64,000 bases of DNA from an uncultured Acetatifactor sp. (lineage in GTDB: Bacteria > Bacillota > Clostridia > Lachnospirales > Lachnospiraceae). The notes under the pieces were generated by a model, which saw only the letters and a list, made by a program, of their open reading frames with translations, was not told where the DNA came from and ran no database searches. The translations under genes were made by a program, and so were the position numbers. The stretch covers positions 1 through 64,000 of the forward strand of contig CATKYJ010000008.1 of the NCBI GenBank assembly GCA_949840885.1. Direction: 5' to 3'. Every line of letters starts with the position of its first letter. Within the stretch, counting starts at the first letter, position 1. Positions 52,229-61,223 of the stretch are shown here, in pieces.

Positions 52229-53806
52229 ATGGAAAAGAAGAAAAGCAATCATAAAAAATACAGATTTACATATATTAAAGCTACGGTAGGCACCCTCTTT
52301 CTGTGCCTGCTTTTCCTGAGAGGCTATACGGCCTTTGAGGAGACGGGGGAGAACATGTTCCACATCCGGGTAAACGGACAGGACGTGGGCACTTTGGGGG
52401 ATAAGGAGAGAATAGACGAGCTCCTGCTCCAGGCCAGGAAGAATGTGGTATCCGGCAGCGATGAACTGGTGTTCATGCAGGCGGACATGACTGTGGTGGG
52501 AGAGCAGGTCCTCTGGGGGGATGTGGACAGGGAAGAGGATGTGGCCAGGAGAATGGAAGAGGCCCTGCGGGCCAGCATTCAGGAGACCCTGCACCGCTCT
52601 TATACCCTGAAAGTAGACGAATATATCGTCAACCTCTCCAGCATGGAAGAAGTACAAGCGCTTCTTCAGGCCGCCATTGATAAATACGGCAATGCGGGTA
52701 AGTTTACCATAGCCCTCACAAACGATGGAAACCGGGAGTTCGGCGTGCTCGCCGCGGATATAGTGACGGCAGCGCCTAAGGAGGAAGACACCCTGCATAC
52801 CTACACCCAGGCCGGCGTCCAGACGCTTATCGCCGGCATCGACGGGCAGCAGAAGGCGGAGGGGGAAAAGGATTTTGGGGATTATGAGCTGGGAATCCAA
52901 AGCATGTCCTTTGCGGACAGCGTGGAGATCGTGGAAGCCTATCTTCCGGAGAGCCAGCTGACGGATTTGGAGCAGGCTATTAACCTGGTGATCATGGAAC
53001 AGGAGACCCCCAGTGTCTACGAGGTGGTGGCCGGGGACACTTTGTCGGAAATCGCCATTAAGGTGAATATCCCTATGGACACCATTGTGGAGATGAACGA
53101 TCAGCTGGAGGACATAAACTCCACGCTGCAGATCGGCGACGAACTGCTGATCACGGTGCCGGAGCCGGAACTCTCCGTGACCAGGGTGGAGGAGCAGTAC
53201 TATGAGGAAATTTACGATGCCGACATCATCTACATCGAGAATGACGACTGGTTTACCAACCAGATCCAGGTGCACCGGCAGCCATCGGCAGGATTCCGAA
53301 AGGTCGTGGCCGATGTCACCTACTTAAACGACAAGGAGGTTGGCCGGGAAATCCTGAAGCAGGAAATTGTCATGGAGGCGGTGCCGAAGATCGTGGAGCG
53401 GGGGACCAAGATACCGCCCACCTATATCAGGCCGATTTCCGGAGGCGTCCAGACTTCAAGCTTCGGACGCAGGAACGCGCCTACCAGGGGTGCAAGTTCC
53501 TACCACAAGGGAGTGGACTGGGCTACGCCCACAGGCACGCCTGTCTATGCCTCCTGCGGCGGCACGGTGGTAAAAGCCGGTTGGGGAAGCGGCTACGGAT
53601 ATGTAGTCTATATCAACCACGAGGATGGCAGGCAGACCAGGTACGCGCACTTGAGCAAGGTATTGGTAAGCGCCGGGCAGACCGTGAGACAGGGCGACCG
53701 TATCGCTCTCAGCGGAAACACCGGCATCAGCACAGGCCCTCATCTGCATTTTGAGATCCTGATAAACGGCGTACAGGTAAATCCCCTGAATCACCTGGAT
53801 CGGTGA
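52229..53806 (+). CDS. Membrane-anchored M23 endopeptidase with LysM and G5 domains
   Basis: A 525-residue cell-wall hydrolase. A basic N-terminus is followed by one membrane span (IKATVGTLFLCLLFL). After about 220 residues of unknown fold comes a LysM domain (VYEVVAGDTLSEIAIKVNIP, from about residue 262), a G5 domain (EEIYDADIIYIENDD onward), and the M23 catalytic domain with H426 and the HxH at 505/507 (GPHLHFE). It likely cleaves peptide cross-bridges outside the membrane during growth. murA follows, in keeping with wall metabolism. Confidence 0.93.
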   Translation: MEKKKSNHKKYRFTYIKATVGTLFLCLLFLRGYTAFEETGENMFHIRVNGQDVGTLGDKERIDELLLQARKNVVSGSDELVFMQADMTVVGEQVLWGDVDREEDVARRMEEALRASIQETLHRSYTLKVDEYIVNLSSMEEVQALLQAAIDKYGNAGKFTIALTNDGNREFGVLAADIVTAAPKEEDTLHTYTQAGVQTLIAGIDGQQKAEGEKDFGDYELGIQSMSFADSVEIVEAYLPESQLTDLEQAINLVIMEQETPSVYEVVAGDTLSEIAIKVNIPMDTIVEMNDQLEDINSTLQIGDELLITVPEPELSVTRVEEQYYEEIYDADIIYIENDDWFTNQIQVHRQPSAGFRKVVADVTYLNDKEVGREILKQEIVMEAVPKIVERGTKIPPTYIRPISGGVQTSSFGRRNAPTRGASSYHKGVDWATPTGTPVYASCGGTVVKAGWGSGYGYVVYINHEDGRQTRYAHLSKVLVSAGQTVRQGDRIALSGNTGISTGPHLHFEILINGVQVNPLNHLDR

Positions 53807-53823
53807 CGGGAAAATACGTTCTG

Positions 53824-53852
53824 TTTACAAACGAGGGAAAATGTGGTAAGAT
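53824..53852 (+). promoter_or_regulatory. Promoter of murA and probably the pilus operon
   Basis: TTTACA (53824-53829), 17-bp spacer, TAAGAT (53847-53852), about 80 bp before murA. Confidence 0.65.
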
Positions 53853-53931
53853 AGTCTCCATGTGAAAAGGCTGGGGCCGCACTGGGGCAGACAGCCGGAT
53901 AATACAATGATCCCAGGCAGAGGAAAATCAG

Positions 53932-55227
53932 ATGGAAGAATATGTAATCAAAGGCGGAAATCCGCTGGTGGGCGATGTAGAGATAGCGGGCGCGAAAAAC
54001 GCTGCGCTTCCCATCTTCGCCGCGGCAGCCATGACGGATGAGACTGTATATATAGATAATATCCCTGATGTGCGGGACATGGACGTGATGCTGGAGGCAA
54101 TGGTCAGCATCGGAGCCACCGTAAAGCGCATCAATCGTCACAGAGTCCTGATCAATGCAGGCAATATCCACAACCTGACAGTGGAGCATGAAGGGTGTAA
54201 GAAAATCAGAGGTTCCTATTATCTTTTGGGAGCGTTTCTGGGAAAGTACAAGCAGGGCGAGGTAGTCCTGCCCGGGGGCTGCGATATCGGCAGCCGGGCC
54301 GTGGACCAGCATATCAAAGGGTTTCGCGCTCTGGGCGCCGAGGTGATCATCGAGCACGGCCTGATCAAGGCAAAAGCAGAGCATCTTAGGGGGAGCCATA
54401 TCTATATGGACAAGGTCAGCGTGGGAGCTACCATCAATGTGATGATGGCAGCCACCATGGCAGAAGGAATGACCATCATCGAAAACTGTGCCAAGGAACC
54501 CCATGTGGTGGACGTGGCCAGCTTTCTCAATAGCTGCGGAGCCAATATCAGGGGCGCGGGCACGGATGTGATCAAAATCCGGGGCGTGGCAAAGCTCCAC
54601 GGCACGGAGTACACCATTATCCCCGATCAGATCGAGGCAGGCACCTTTATGTTTGCCGCCGCGGTCACCAAAGGGGACGTGACCGTGAAAAACGTTATCC
54701 CGAAGCATCTGGAATCCATTACGGCAAAGCTGCTGGAGATAGGGTGCGAGGTGGAGGAGGCGGACGACTGTATCCGGGTGGTGGCATCCAAGCCGCTGGT
54801 GCACACTCAGGTGAGGACCCTGCCCTATCCGGGATTTCCCACGGATATGCAGCCCCAGATGACAGTGGCCCTGGCGCTGGCCAAGGGAACCAGCATCGTG
54901 ACAGAGAGCGTATTTGAAAACCGCTTCAAATATGTGGACGAACTGGCAAGGATGGGAGCCGATGTGAAGGTAGAGGGCGGAGACACAGCTATCATCGATG
55001 GCGTGGAGCGTTATACCGGAGCCAGCATTACAGTGCCTGATCTGCGGGGCGGCGCCGCCCTGGTGATTGCTGCCCTGGCCGCGGAGGGGTTCAGCACGGT
55101 GGATGACATCAGGTATATTGCCAGAGGCTATGAGGATTTCCATATCAAACTCCAGAATCTGGGGGCACAGATCGAGCTGGTGGAGGCGGATAAGGATATC
55201 CAGAAGTTTAAGCTGAAAGTGGGATGA
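53932..55227 (+). CDS. murA: UDP-N-acetylglucosamine 1-carboxyvinyltransferase
   Basis: A 431-residue full-length MurA, the first committed enzyme of peptidoglycan synthesis, which adds enolpyruvate to UDP-GlcNAc. The active-site cysteine is Cys117 in LPGGCDIGSRAVDQHIKG, the target of fosfomycin in this family. The start begins MEEYVIKGGNPLVGDVEIAG. A second paralogue is common in Firmicutes; which one this is cannot be told. It heads the group leading into the transglutaminase and pilus genes. Confidence 0.96.
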   Translation: MEEYVIKGGNPLVGDVEIAGAKNAALPIFAAAAMTDETVYIDNIPDVRDMDVMLEAMVSIGATVKRINRHRVLINAGNIHNLTVEHEGCKKIRGSYYLLGAFLGKYKQGEVVLPGGCDIGSRAVDQHIKGFRALGAEVIIEHGLIKAKAEHLRGSHIYMDKVSVGATINVMMAATMAEGMTIIENCAKEPHVVDVASFLNSCGANIRGAGTDVIKIRGVAKLHGTEYTIIPDQIEAGTFMFAAAVTKGDVTVKNVIPKHLESITAKLLEIGCEVEEADDCIRVVASKPLVHTQVRTLPYPGFPTDMQPQMTVALALAKGTSIVTESVFENRFKYVDELARMGADVKVEGGDTAIIDGVERYTGASITVPDLRGGAALVIAALAAEGFSTVDDIRYIARGYEDFHIKLQNLGAQIELVEADKDIQKFKLKVG

Positions 55228-55417
55228 ACGTTGGTTTTTGCGGGCATCCTGCCGGAACTGTATTTTGACCGGAGCGGTATTTTGTCTGCAGGTCACGATA
55301 TAGTATAGAAAGGATGGAGATGGGTCTTGTCATTGAGTGATAAGGCCTTTTTGGTAAAAGCAGGAAATAAGCAGGAAATCTTTCGGGATCGCGAAACAGG
55401 GAGAGGCGGTGAAATCT

Positions 55418-56452
55418 ATGCGGCGCGGCGAATGGCGTATGTTTATGCCGGTCATGCTAATGTCACTGTTCATAGGCGGATGCGGCGGCCCTGCCACGGC
55501 GCAGGAGGCGCCTGCTGAAAGTGGGGGGGAAAGTCCGTCTTCCATGGAAGACATGTCACAGGTTTCCATGGTGGTGGAGAATCAGGAATATGAGGCGGCT
55601 CCGGGCGGCGCCTCCACGGGGAAGAAAGAGGAGTTTGTGCCCTATCAGGCGCCGGAATTCCTGGATTCTGCCTATCACGAAGAGCATGCCCAGGGAAAGG
55701 GGCAGGTAAAGCTGGATCTGGAGCATGTAAGCGAGGGCTACATAGGGGTTTGGGGGAAGTCCGATGCCAGGCTCAAACTCCAGGTGTTCATAGGGGACAT
55801 GGAATACCGCTATGAGGTGCCTGCGGACGGGACATCGGCAATCTTTCCGCTTCAGGAGGGGGACGGCACCTATACTTTCAAGGCCCTGGAGAACGTGGAA
55901 AGCACAAAATACAGGCCGCTCTTTACCGTGGACTGTGAGGTAGAACTGAAAGACGAGTTTCAGCCGTTTCTGCGGCCCAGTGCCTATGTGGACTATGACC
56001 AGGATTCGGAATGCGTAAAGCTGGCCGCCCGGCTGGCTGCAGAGGAAGAGGATGCCTTGGGGGTGGTGGGAGCAGTTTTTGAGTATGTCTGCGACAATGT
56101 CGTATACGACAAGGAAAAAGCGCAGAAAGTGCAGACCACTACAGGCTATATGCCTGTGCTGGACGATACGCTGCGGACCGGGAAAGGGATCTGTTTTGAC
56201 TATGCTTCCCTTGCGGCCGGTATGCTGCGCAGCCAGGGGATTCCTACCAAGATGGTCTTCGGCGATGTATCGCCGGACGACATTTACCACGCCTGGAACA
56301 TGTTCTATACCGAGGAGACCGGCTGGGTGACAGTGAAGTATGAGGTAAAGGCCGGGAGCTGGAACCGGCTGGATCTGACGTTCTCGGCCAATGGCGCGGA
56401 CTCTTCATTCATCGGGGACGGCAGCAATTACCTGGATGAAAAATATTATTGA
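55418..56452 (+). CDS. Transglutaminase-domain lipoprotein
   Basis: A 344-residue secreted lipoprotein. The signal sequence (MLMSLFIGGCGG) ends in a lipobox cysteine, followed by a Ser/Glu-rich linker and, from about residue 250, a transglutaminase-like domain with Cys in GKGICFDYASLAAGMLRSQG, His in IYHAWNMFY, and an Asp further on. Such domains cleave or cross-link peptides at the cell surface. The ATG at 55418 is 11 bases from AGGGAGAGG; a GTG at 55409 is also possible. Lying between murA and the pilus genes, it may process surface or pilus proteins. Confidence 0.85.
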   Translation: MRRGEWRMFMPVMLMSLFIGGCGGPATAQEAPAESGGESPSSMEDMSQVSMVVENQEYEAAPGGASTGKKEEFVPYQAPEFLDSAYHEEHAQGKGQVKLDLEHVSEGYIGVWGKSDARLKLQVFIGDMEYRYEVPADGTSAIFPLQEGDGTYTFKALENVESTKYRPLFTVDCEVELKDEFQPFLRPSAYVDYDQDSECVKLAARLAAEEEDALGVVGAVFEYVCDNVVYDKEKAQKVQTTTGYMPVLDDTLRTGKGICFDYASLAAGMLRSQGIPTKMVFGDVSPDDIYHAWNMFYTEETGWVTVKYEVKAGSWNRLDLTFSANGADSSFIGDGSNYLDEKYY

Positions 56453-56493
56453 GATTCTGTACAATGAATGAGATAGATAAAAGGAGGGGCGCT

Positions 56494-57537
56494 ATGAAAC
56501 AGGGGAAACTGGACAGTCTTGGGGTCAGTGCTTTCTGTGAGAGCATGGCGATGATGGTGCAGTCCGGAATCCAGATGGACGAGGCTGTGGCACTGCTTAG
56601 GGCCGGCAGCGGACAGGGAGGTCCTTTGGAAGAGGGACTTGTAGTCATGCAGGCGCAGACTCAGGCCGGAAATGGACTTTCCGCCGCCATGGAAGCTACG
56701 GGCATTTTTCCGGAATATGCCATACACATGGTTCAGGCAGGAGAGAGCGCGGGACGGCTGGAGGATGTGCTGTTCCAGCTGGCGCGGTATTATGAGGAGC
56801 AGAAGACCATGACGGGGAAGCTCAGGAACGCAGTGATTTATCCGGTGGCCATGCTGGGCATCATCATCATCGTGCTGGCAGTCATGCTGGCCACAGTGCT
56901 GCCCGCCTTTGCGGACGTGTACGACAACCTGACCGGAAGCCTGGCGGCTTCCTCCTACGCATATGTGAAATGGGCTTATCTGCTCTGTGAAGCGGCGCTG
57001 GCCGTGATGTTGGCGCTGGCTGTCGTGTTGAGCCTTGGATTCATTCTCTGGAACAGCAAAAAGCGCAGTGCCGTAGAAAAGCTGCTTCACAAAATCCCTT
57101 TCTGCGCCTCTATCCTGGAAAGCCTGGGGATGTTCCGCTTTACAGCGGCGCTTTCTACTTTCCTGGCCAGCGGCGAGATTCAGGACATCGCGGTGGCGGA
57201 GAGCAGGAAGATGGCATCCTGCAAGCCCGTGGAGGAGCGGATCGACCGCTGTATGGGCCGCATGGATCAGGGACACGGCATCGCCCAGGCAGCATATGAG
57301 GAGGGGCTTTTCGAACCTGTCTACGGCAGGATGCTTCTGGCAGGGGAGCGCAGCGGCAGCCTGGAGTCAGTGCTTCGCAAACTCTCTGGCCTGCTGGCAG
57401 ACCATTGCTCGGATCTGGTGGATCGGCTGGTGGGTATCGTGGATCCCCTGCTTTCGGGCATTCTGATGCTGGCGGTAGGATTGTCCCTGTTAAGCGTCAT
57501 GCTGCCTTTGATCGGTATGATGAATTCCATGGGCTAG
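56494..57537 (+). CDS. Type IV pilus / type II secretion inner-membrane platform protein (PilC/GspF)
   Basis: A 347-residue platform protein. It has the duplicated GspF domain: first copy about residues 10-130 (FCESMAMMVQSGIQMDEAV, MVQAGESAGRLEDVLFQLA), second about 210-330 (FTAALSTFLASGEIQ, LLAGERSGSLESVL). Three membrane spans are expected. AAAGGAGGGG lies 8 bases before the ATG, which favours this start over one 33 bases earlier. It anchors the pilus machine and starts the pilus-type part of the operon. Confidence 0.92.
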   Translation: MKQGKLDSLGVSAFCESMAMMVQSGIQMDEAVALLRAGSGQGGPLEEGLVVMQAQTQAGNGLSAAMEATGIFPEYAIHMVQAGESAGRLEDVLFQLARYYEEQKTMTGKLRNAVIYPVAMLGIIIIVLAVMLATVLPAFADVYDNLTGSLAASSYAYVKWAYLLCEAALAVMLALAVVLSLGFILWNSKKRSAVEKLLHKIPFCASILESLGMFRFTAALSTFLASGEIQDIAVAESRKMASCKPVEERIDRCMGRMDQGHGIAQAAYEEGLFEPVYGRMLLAGERSGSLESVLRKLSGLLADHCSDLVDRLVGIVDPLLSGILMLAVGLSLLSVMLPLIGMMNSMG

Positions 57538-57592
57538 GCCATATGGCCGGCTGTATGGGGATTTGGGTACATAGTCCAGTGAGGTGGAGCGG

Positions 57593-57910
57593 ATGTATAT
57601 AGATAAAAAGAGGAAGAAATGGCCCGGCCCGGCACTGGCGGGAGCGCTGCTTTTGACAGTGCTGTGCGCATGGCGTTTTGTCCTGCCCGCATCCGGCGGG
57701 GACATGGAGGAAGAAAGTGTCAAAGCCATAAAGGCCGCGGTGGAGCGCTGCGCCCTGCAGTGCTATGTGGTGGAGGGAGCCTATCCCTCCAGCCTGGATT
57801 ATCTGGTGGAAAACTATGGGCTCCAGATCAATGAAAAGGAGTTCTATGTGAGTTATGACATTTTTGCGTCCAATGTGCCGCCGGCGGTGAAAGTCATTAG
57901 CCGGGACTGA
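57593..57910 (+). CDS. Small membrane-anchored pilin-like protein
   Basis: A 105-residue protein with a basic N-terminus, one membrane span (GPALAGALLLTVLCAWRFVL) and a C-terminal part with AIKAAVERCALQCYVVEGAYPSSLDYLV, which recalls the Y-P-x-S-L segment of type IV pseudopilins just after their helix. A classic prepilin cleavage motif (G/FxxxE) is not seen. GAGGTGGAG lies upstream. Position in the operon supports a role in the pilus machine. Confidence 0.7.
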   Translation: MYIDKKRKKWPGPALAGALLLTVLCAWRFVLPASGGDMEEESVKAIKAAVERCALQCYVVEGAYPSSLDYLVENYGLQINEKEFYVSYDIFASNVPPAVKVISRD

Positions 57911-58033
57911 CGCAAAGAGGCGGCAGTCCGAAGACGGCTGCTGTTTACGAGGCCGTGAGCAGTATCCGGAAATGGGACGGACTTGGCCTAAAAAGGGCAT
58001 TGTTTCGATGCCCGGGGAGAGGAGGCATGGGCT

Positions 58034-58510
58034 TTGAAGCGAAATAGCGATTTGCCCGGGTTCTATACGATGGCAGTAGCCGGGATCTTTCTGGCAGGTT
58101 TTTTTCTGACGGTGATTTTCGGCGCCAGAGTCTATGGCGACATCGCAGCGGGACAGGCGGGGAACAATGAGAAGAGAGCGCTGCTGTCCTATCTGTCTAC
58201 CTGCGTGAGGATGAACGACACGGCAGGGGCGGTGTCCGTTGGCCAGGCCCAGGGAGAGCCTGTGCTGGTCATCGCGGACGGCCACAGCGGATATGCCCTG
58301 CGTATCTACCTGTATGGGGACAGCCTGGTGGAGGACTACGGAGAGTTGGACGGAGAGCTGTATCCGGACATGGCCCAGGTGATCGGGAAGACAGAGGAAT
58401 TCTCAATTGAGAATTTGGGAAACGACGTCTATGCGGTAGTCACAGATGCCGGAAGAGTGGTATTTGGACTGCGGAGCGGGGATGAAAAGGGGGTGGCCGC
58501 GGATGATTGA
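58034..58510 (+). CDS. Small membrane-anchored protein, DUF4860-like, TTG start
   Basis: A 158-residue protein with one N-terminal span (FYTMAVAGIFLAGFFLTVIF) and an extracellular region rich in beta structure. It resembles the DUF4860 group found in clostridial pilus operons; that match is from memory. The start is TTG at 58034, 8 bases after AGGAGG. An ATG 7 bases earlier is in another frame and stops after six codons. The end overlaps the next gene by 8 bp. Confidence 0.72.
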   Translation: MKRNSDLPGFYTMAVAGIFLAGFFLTVIFGARVYGDIAAGQAGNNEKRALLSYLSTCVRMNDTAGAVSVGQAQGEPVLVIADGHSGYALRIYLYGDSLVEDYGELDGELYPDMAQVIGKTEEFSIENLGNDVYAVVTDAGRVVFGLRSGDEKGVAADD

Positions 58511-59051
58511 GGACGGCGGCAGAGCCGGAGGGCGTTTCGGGCACCGTGGAACCGCCTTTTATATAGAAGCATTGCTTCTGACAGGGGTACTGGCCGTGGT
58601 GGCCCTGATGCTGACCCGGGTCTTTGTCCGTTCCGGGCAGTTGGGAAAGGATGCGGCGCTTCTGACGAACGCAGTGCATTTGGCGGAAAACGGAGCCGAG
58701 GCAGTGGCATCGTCAAAGAGCCTGGAAGGAGTGAGGGGGCTTTTGGAGGAAAACGGAAACGCGGAGATTTTTCCGGATTCCGTCATGGGAGAAAATGGGG
58801 ACATTTCCGGAAGCGCTTCAGGGGAGAATGGATCGGGCATTCTGCGGCTCTATTATGACGATGACCTGAATCCTGTCTTAAAAGGCGCCATCTGTTTGGA
58901 GATTCAGTGGATGCCGGAAGCATCGGGAGAGTCATCGGAGGATGTTTTCCGGAAAGAGGGGCTTGTGAAAAGCGTTATCACTGTGAACAGGGCAGGCCGG
59001 GCAGAGCCGGTCTACGCCATTGAGACAGAAGTGTACATCGGCCTGGATTAA
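58503..59051 (+). CDS. Prepilin-type protein with N-terminal membrane helix
   Basis: A 182-residue protein whose N-terminus (RGTAFYIEALLLTGVLAVVALMLTR in two parts: GTAFYIEALLLTGV, then a hydrophobic helix) recalls type IV prepilins with the conserved Glu at the fifth place after the cleavage point. The rest is a soluble domain of unknown fold. The ATG lies inside the previous gene's end (8-bp overlap), a mark of translational coupling. Confidence 0.72.
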   Translation: MIEDGGRAGGRFGHRGTAFYIEALLLTGVLAVVALMLTRVFVRSGQLGKDAALLTNAVHLAENGAEAVASSKSLEGVRGLLEENGNAEIFPDSVMGENGDISGSASGENGSGILRLYYDDDLNPVLKGAICLEIQWMPEASGESSEDVFRKEGLVKSVITVNRAGRAEPVYAIETEVYIGLD

Positions 59052-59177
59052 CGGCTGGCTTGCGGGCAGACATCGGTTTGCCCCAATATCCGACTTATGA
59101 GCGGAAGACATCATGAATCGGCGGCAGATTTGACCGCTTGTGAGTAGCAGTATAGAGGAAAGAGAGGGAGGACGGCT

Positions 59178-59579
59178 ATGAGACATGTACCCATTAAGCT
59201 GGGCCCGCTTGCGCTCCTTTTGACGGTGATCAGCATCTGCATGACAGTGCTGGGAACCCTTGCGTTTGCCACGGCCCGGGCGGACTGGAACCTGGCACAG
59301 AAATATGCCGATACAGTGCAGCTCAGGTATATGCTTGAGGCAGAGGGACAGCGCTTCCTCGGGACTGCCGCGCAGGCTTTGGCAAAGGGAGAGGATCCGG
59401 GGGAGCTGGATGGCGCAGAAAGGGACGAGGACGGCATTGTCTGGAGAACGTTTGAAAAAGGCGATTTCAGGCTGCGTGTGGGAATGTCTGACGATGGCGG
59501 ACATCTGTGCGTAGTGAGCTGGCGGATACAAAGAGACTGGGAGCCGGAGACAGATATGGATCTGTGGCTGACCGAATAG
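59178..59579 (+). CDS. Small membrane-anchored protein of the pilus operon
   Basis: A 133-residue protein with one N-terminal span (LALLLTVISICMTVLGTLAF) followed by TARADWNLAQKYADTVQLRY, as in some minor pilins. A charged soluble domain follows. GAGGGAGGA lies upstream of the ATG. The family is not recognised; the operon position supports a structural or assembly role. Confidence 0.7.
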   Translation: MRHVPIKLGPLALLLTVISICMTVLGTLAFATARADWNLAQKYADTVQLRYMLEAEGQRFLGTAAQALAKGEDPGELDGAERDEDGIVWRTFEKGDFRLRVGMSDDGGHLCVVSWRIQRDWEPETDMDLWLTE

Positions 59580-59645
59580 CGCGAGAAGAAGTTCTGGGGT
59601 GCAAGAGGGGACATGCGCCGATAGGCGGGAAAGGTGGACAGGGGT

Positions 59646-60764
59646 ATGAAATTACAGGAAATTCTGGAGCAGGCAGTGCGGGATGAGGATGTGTCGGACA
59701 TCTTCCTGGTAGCCGGATTGCCGGTGACAATGAAACGAAACGGCGTACAGGCAAGGGTTGAGATGCCGTTTTTGATGCCAAAGGATATCGGAGAACTGGT
59801 GGAGCAGATCTATGAGGAGGCAAAAAGGAAGAAGACCAGGCTGGAGAATGGGGAAGACGATGATTTCTCGCTCTCCATGTCCAGACGGGAGAATTTTCCA
59901 GGCGGGCGCTTTCGCGTCAATGTGTTTCGGCAGAGGGGGTCGTTAGCGGCTGTGATCCGTGTGATCCGCTTCGAACTGCCAGACCCCGGGAAGCTTGGGA
60001 TACCGGAGGACATCCTGGCTCTGACAGACGATTCCCAAGGCAGGAATAATAAAAACGGAGGGCTGGTGCTGGTGACCGGGGCTGCCGGCACGGGCAAGAC
60101 CACCACCCTGGCCTGTATGATCGACAGGATCAACAATAATCGGGACTGCCATATCATTACCATGGAAGACCCCATTGAATACATCCACAGACATAAGAGG
60201 GCCATCGTGACCCAGCGGGAGATTTCCATTGACACGCCGGGATATTTAAGCGCCCTGCGCTCTGCCCTGCGTGAGAGCCCGGATGTGATTTTGCTGGGAG
60301 AGATGCGGGATTACGACACCATTTCGGCAGCTCTCATCGCCGCGGAGACAGGCATTTTGGTGTTCAGCACCCTCCATACCAACAGCGCGGCGGACACCAT
60401 CAACCGCATCGTGGACGTGTTCCCGGAAAAGGAACAGGCCAGAACCCAGCTGGCCCAGGTCTTAAAAGCTGTGGTCTGCCAGCAGCTGGTGCCCTCCACC
60501 TTGGAGGACGGGGACGGCAATCTGATAAGGATCCCTGTGTTCGAGGTGATGAAGTCCACGGATGCCATCCAGAACATGATCCGGGAGAACAAGGTAAACC
60601 AGCTGGGCGCAGCCATGCAGGCCGGAGCAAGCCAGGGCATGTGCACCATGGACGGAAGCCTGATCGGGCTGTACCGGGAGGGGAAGATCACAAAGTCCAC
60701 GGCATTAAAATACCGCACCCACTATGGGTACGAATACATGGAGAAGCGGCTTGACCAGAATTGA
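59646..60764 (+). CDS. PilT-type pilus retraction ATPase
   Basis: A 372-residue secretion ATPase of the PilT/PilU group. Walker A GAAGTGKTTT starts near residue 145; the Asp box has MEDPIEYIH, Walker B is VILLGEMRD (about 214-222), and the His box LVFSTLHTNSAADTINRIVD identifies PilT rather than PilB. In type IV pili PilT powers retraction; no assembly ATPase (PilB) is present in this operon. The ATG at 59646 is preferred; a GTG 12 bases earlier is possible. It is the last gene before the metK leader. Confidence 0.93.
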   Translation: MKLQEILEQAVRDEDVSDIFLVAGLPVTMKRNGVQARVEMPFLMPKDIGELVEQIYEEAKRKKTRLENGEDDDFSLSMSRRENFPGGRFRVNVFRQRGSLAAVIRVIRFELPDPGKLGIPEDILALTDDSQGRNNKNGGLVLVTGAAGTGKTTTLACMIDRINNNRDCHIITMEDPIEYIHRHKRAIVTQREISIDTPGYLSALRSALRESPDVILLGEMRDYDTISAALIAAETGILVFSTLHTNSAADTINRIVDVFPEKEQARTQLAQVLKAVVCQQLVPSTLEDGDGNLIRIPVFEVMKSTDAIQNMIRENKVNQLGAAMQAGASQGMCTMDGSLIGLYREGKITKSTALKYRTHYGYEYMEKRLDQN

Positions 60765-60794
60765 CTGGAATTGGCTGGAATTAAAAAATTCCTG

Positions 60795-60823
60795 TTGACA
60801 ATGGCCCGCGTTCGTAGTAAAGT
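60795..60823 (+). promoter_or_regulatory. Promoter of the metK transcript
   Basis: A perfect TTGACA (60795-60800), 17-bp spacer and TAAAGT (60818-60823), about 80 bp upstream of the riboswitch. Confidence 0.75.
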
Positions 60824-60904
60824 AGGAGACGGATAGAAGATATCGGCGGATATCATGGAAGAAAGGCATTCCGGAGGATATCCCCCCACAATTTTATATG
60901 ATTT

Positions 60905-61006
60905 CTCTTATTCAGAGTCGGTGGAGATACATAGGATCGATGAAGCCGCGGCAACCCCATTTGAGGAAGGTGCCCACCTGAGCGAGTGTTTTTCGAACAA
61001 TAAGAG
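60905..61006 (+). promoter_or_regulatory. SAM-I (S-box) riboswitch
   Basis: The aptamer is closed by a perfect P1 helix CTCTTATT (60905-60912) and AATAAGAG (60999-61006). Inside are the conserved elements CAGAGTCGGTGGAG, AGCCGCGGCAACC and AAGGTGCCCACCTGAG. Binding of S-adenosylmethionine should allow the downstream terminator to form, so metK is expressed when SAM is low. Confidence 0.95.
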
Positions 61007-61027
61007 GATTTGAAATCAACAGATCAG

Positions 61028-61076
61028 AGTCCGCTTATTATGGAAGAAAGGCATTCCATAGTAAGCGGACTTTTTT
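61028..61076 (+). terminator. Riboswitch-controlled intrinsic terminator
   Basis: Long stem AGTCCGCTTA.../...TAAGCGGACT (61028-61037 and 61062-61071), extended inward by TATGGAA/TTCCATA, with six T from 61071. The loop contains part of the 18-nt repeat. Confidence 0.93.
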
Positions 61077-61223
61077 CTATGCGCAGGCCTATAGGGAATT
61101 TGCTGCCAAGACGGCATGCGGGCCGCGCGGCGGGCATGGAAGAAAGGCATTCCAGTGGAGAGAGGCATCTTTCCGGCCCGATTGCACAAATGACTGGCAT
61201 ACATAAAAGAAAGGAAGAGACAA

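Larger units (their letters stand above)
60855..61153 (+). repeat. Three exact copies of an 18-nt sequence in the metK leader
   Basis: ATGGAAGAAAGGCATTCC occurs at 60855-60872, 61040-61057 and 61136-61153: before the riboswitch, at the apex of the terminator, and after it. Each copy has GGAA/TTCC ends, so it can close a small loop. The first is framed by GGATATC/GATATCC; the second by the terminator stem. No such repeat is part of the usual SAM riboswitch. Confidence 0.9.

Noticed and set aside
55327..55518. 63-codon frame before the transglutaminase gene
   Set aside because: It overlaps the lipoprotein signal peptide in another frame and begins with TTG without a clear ribosome site.
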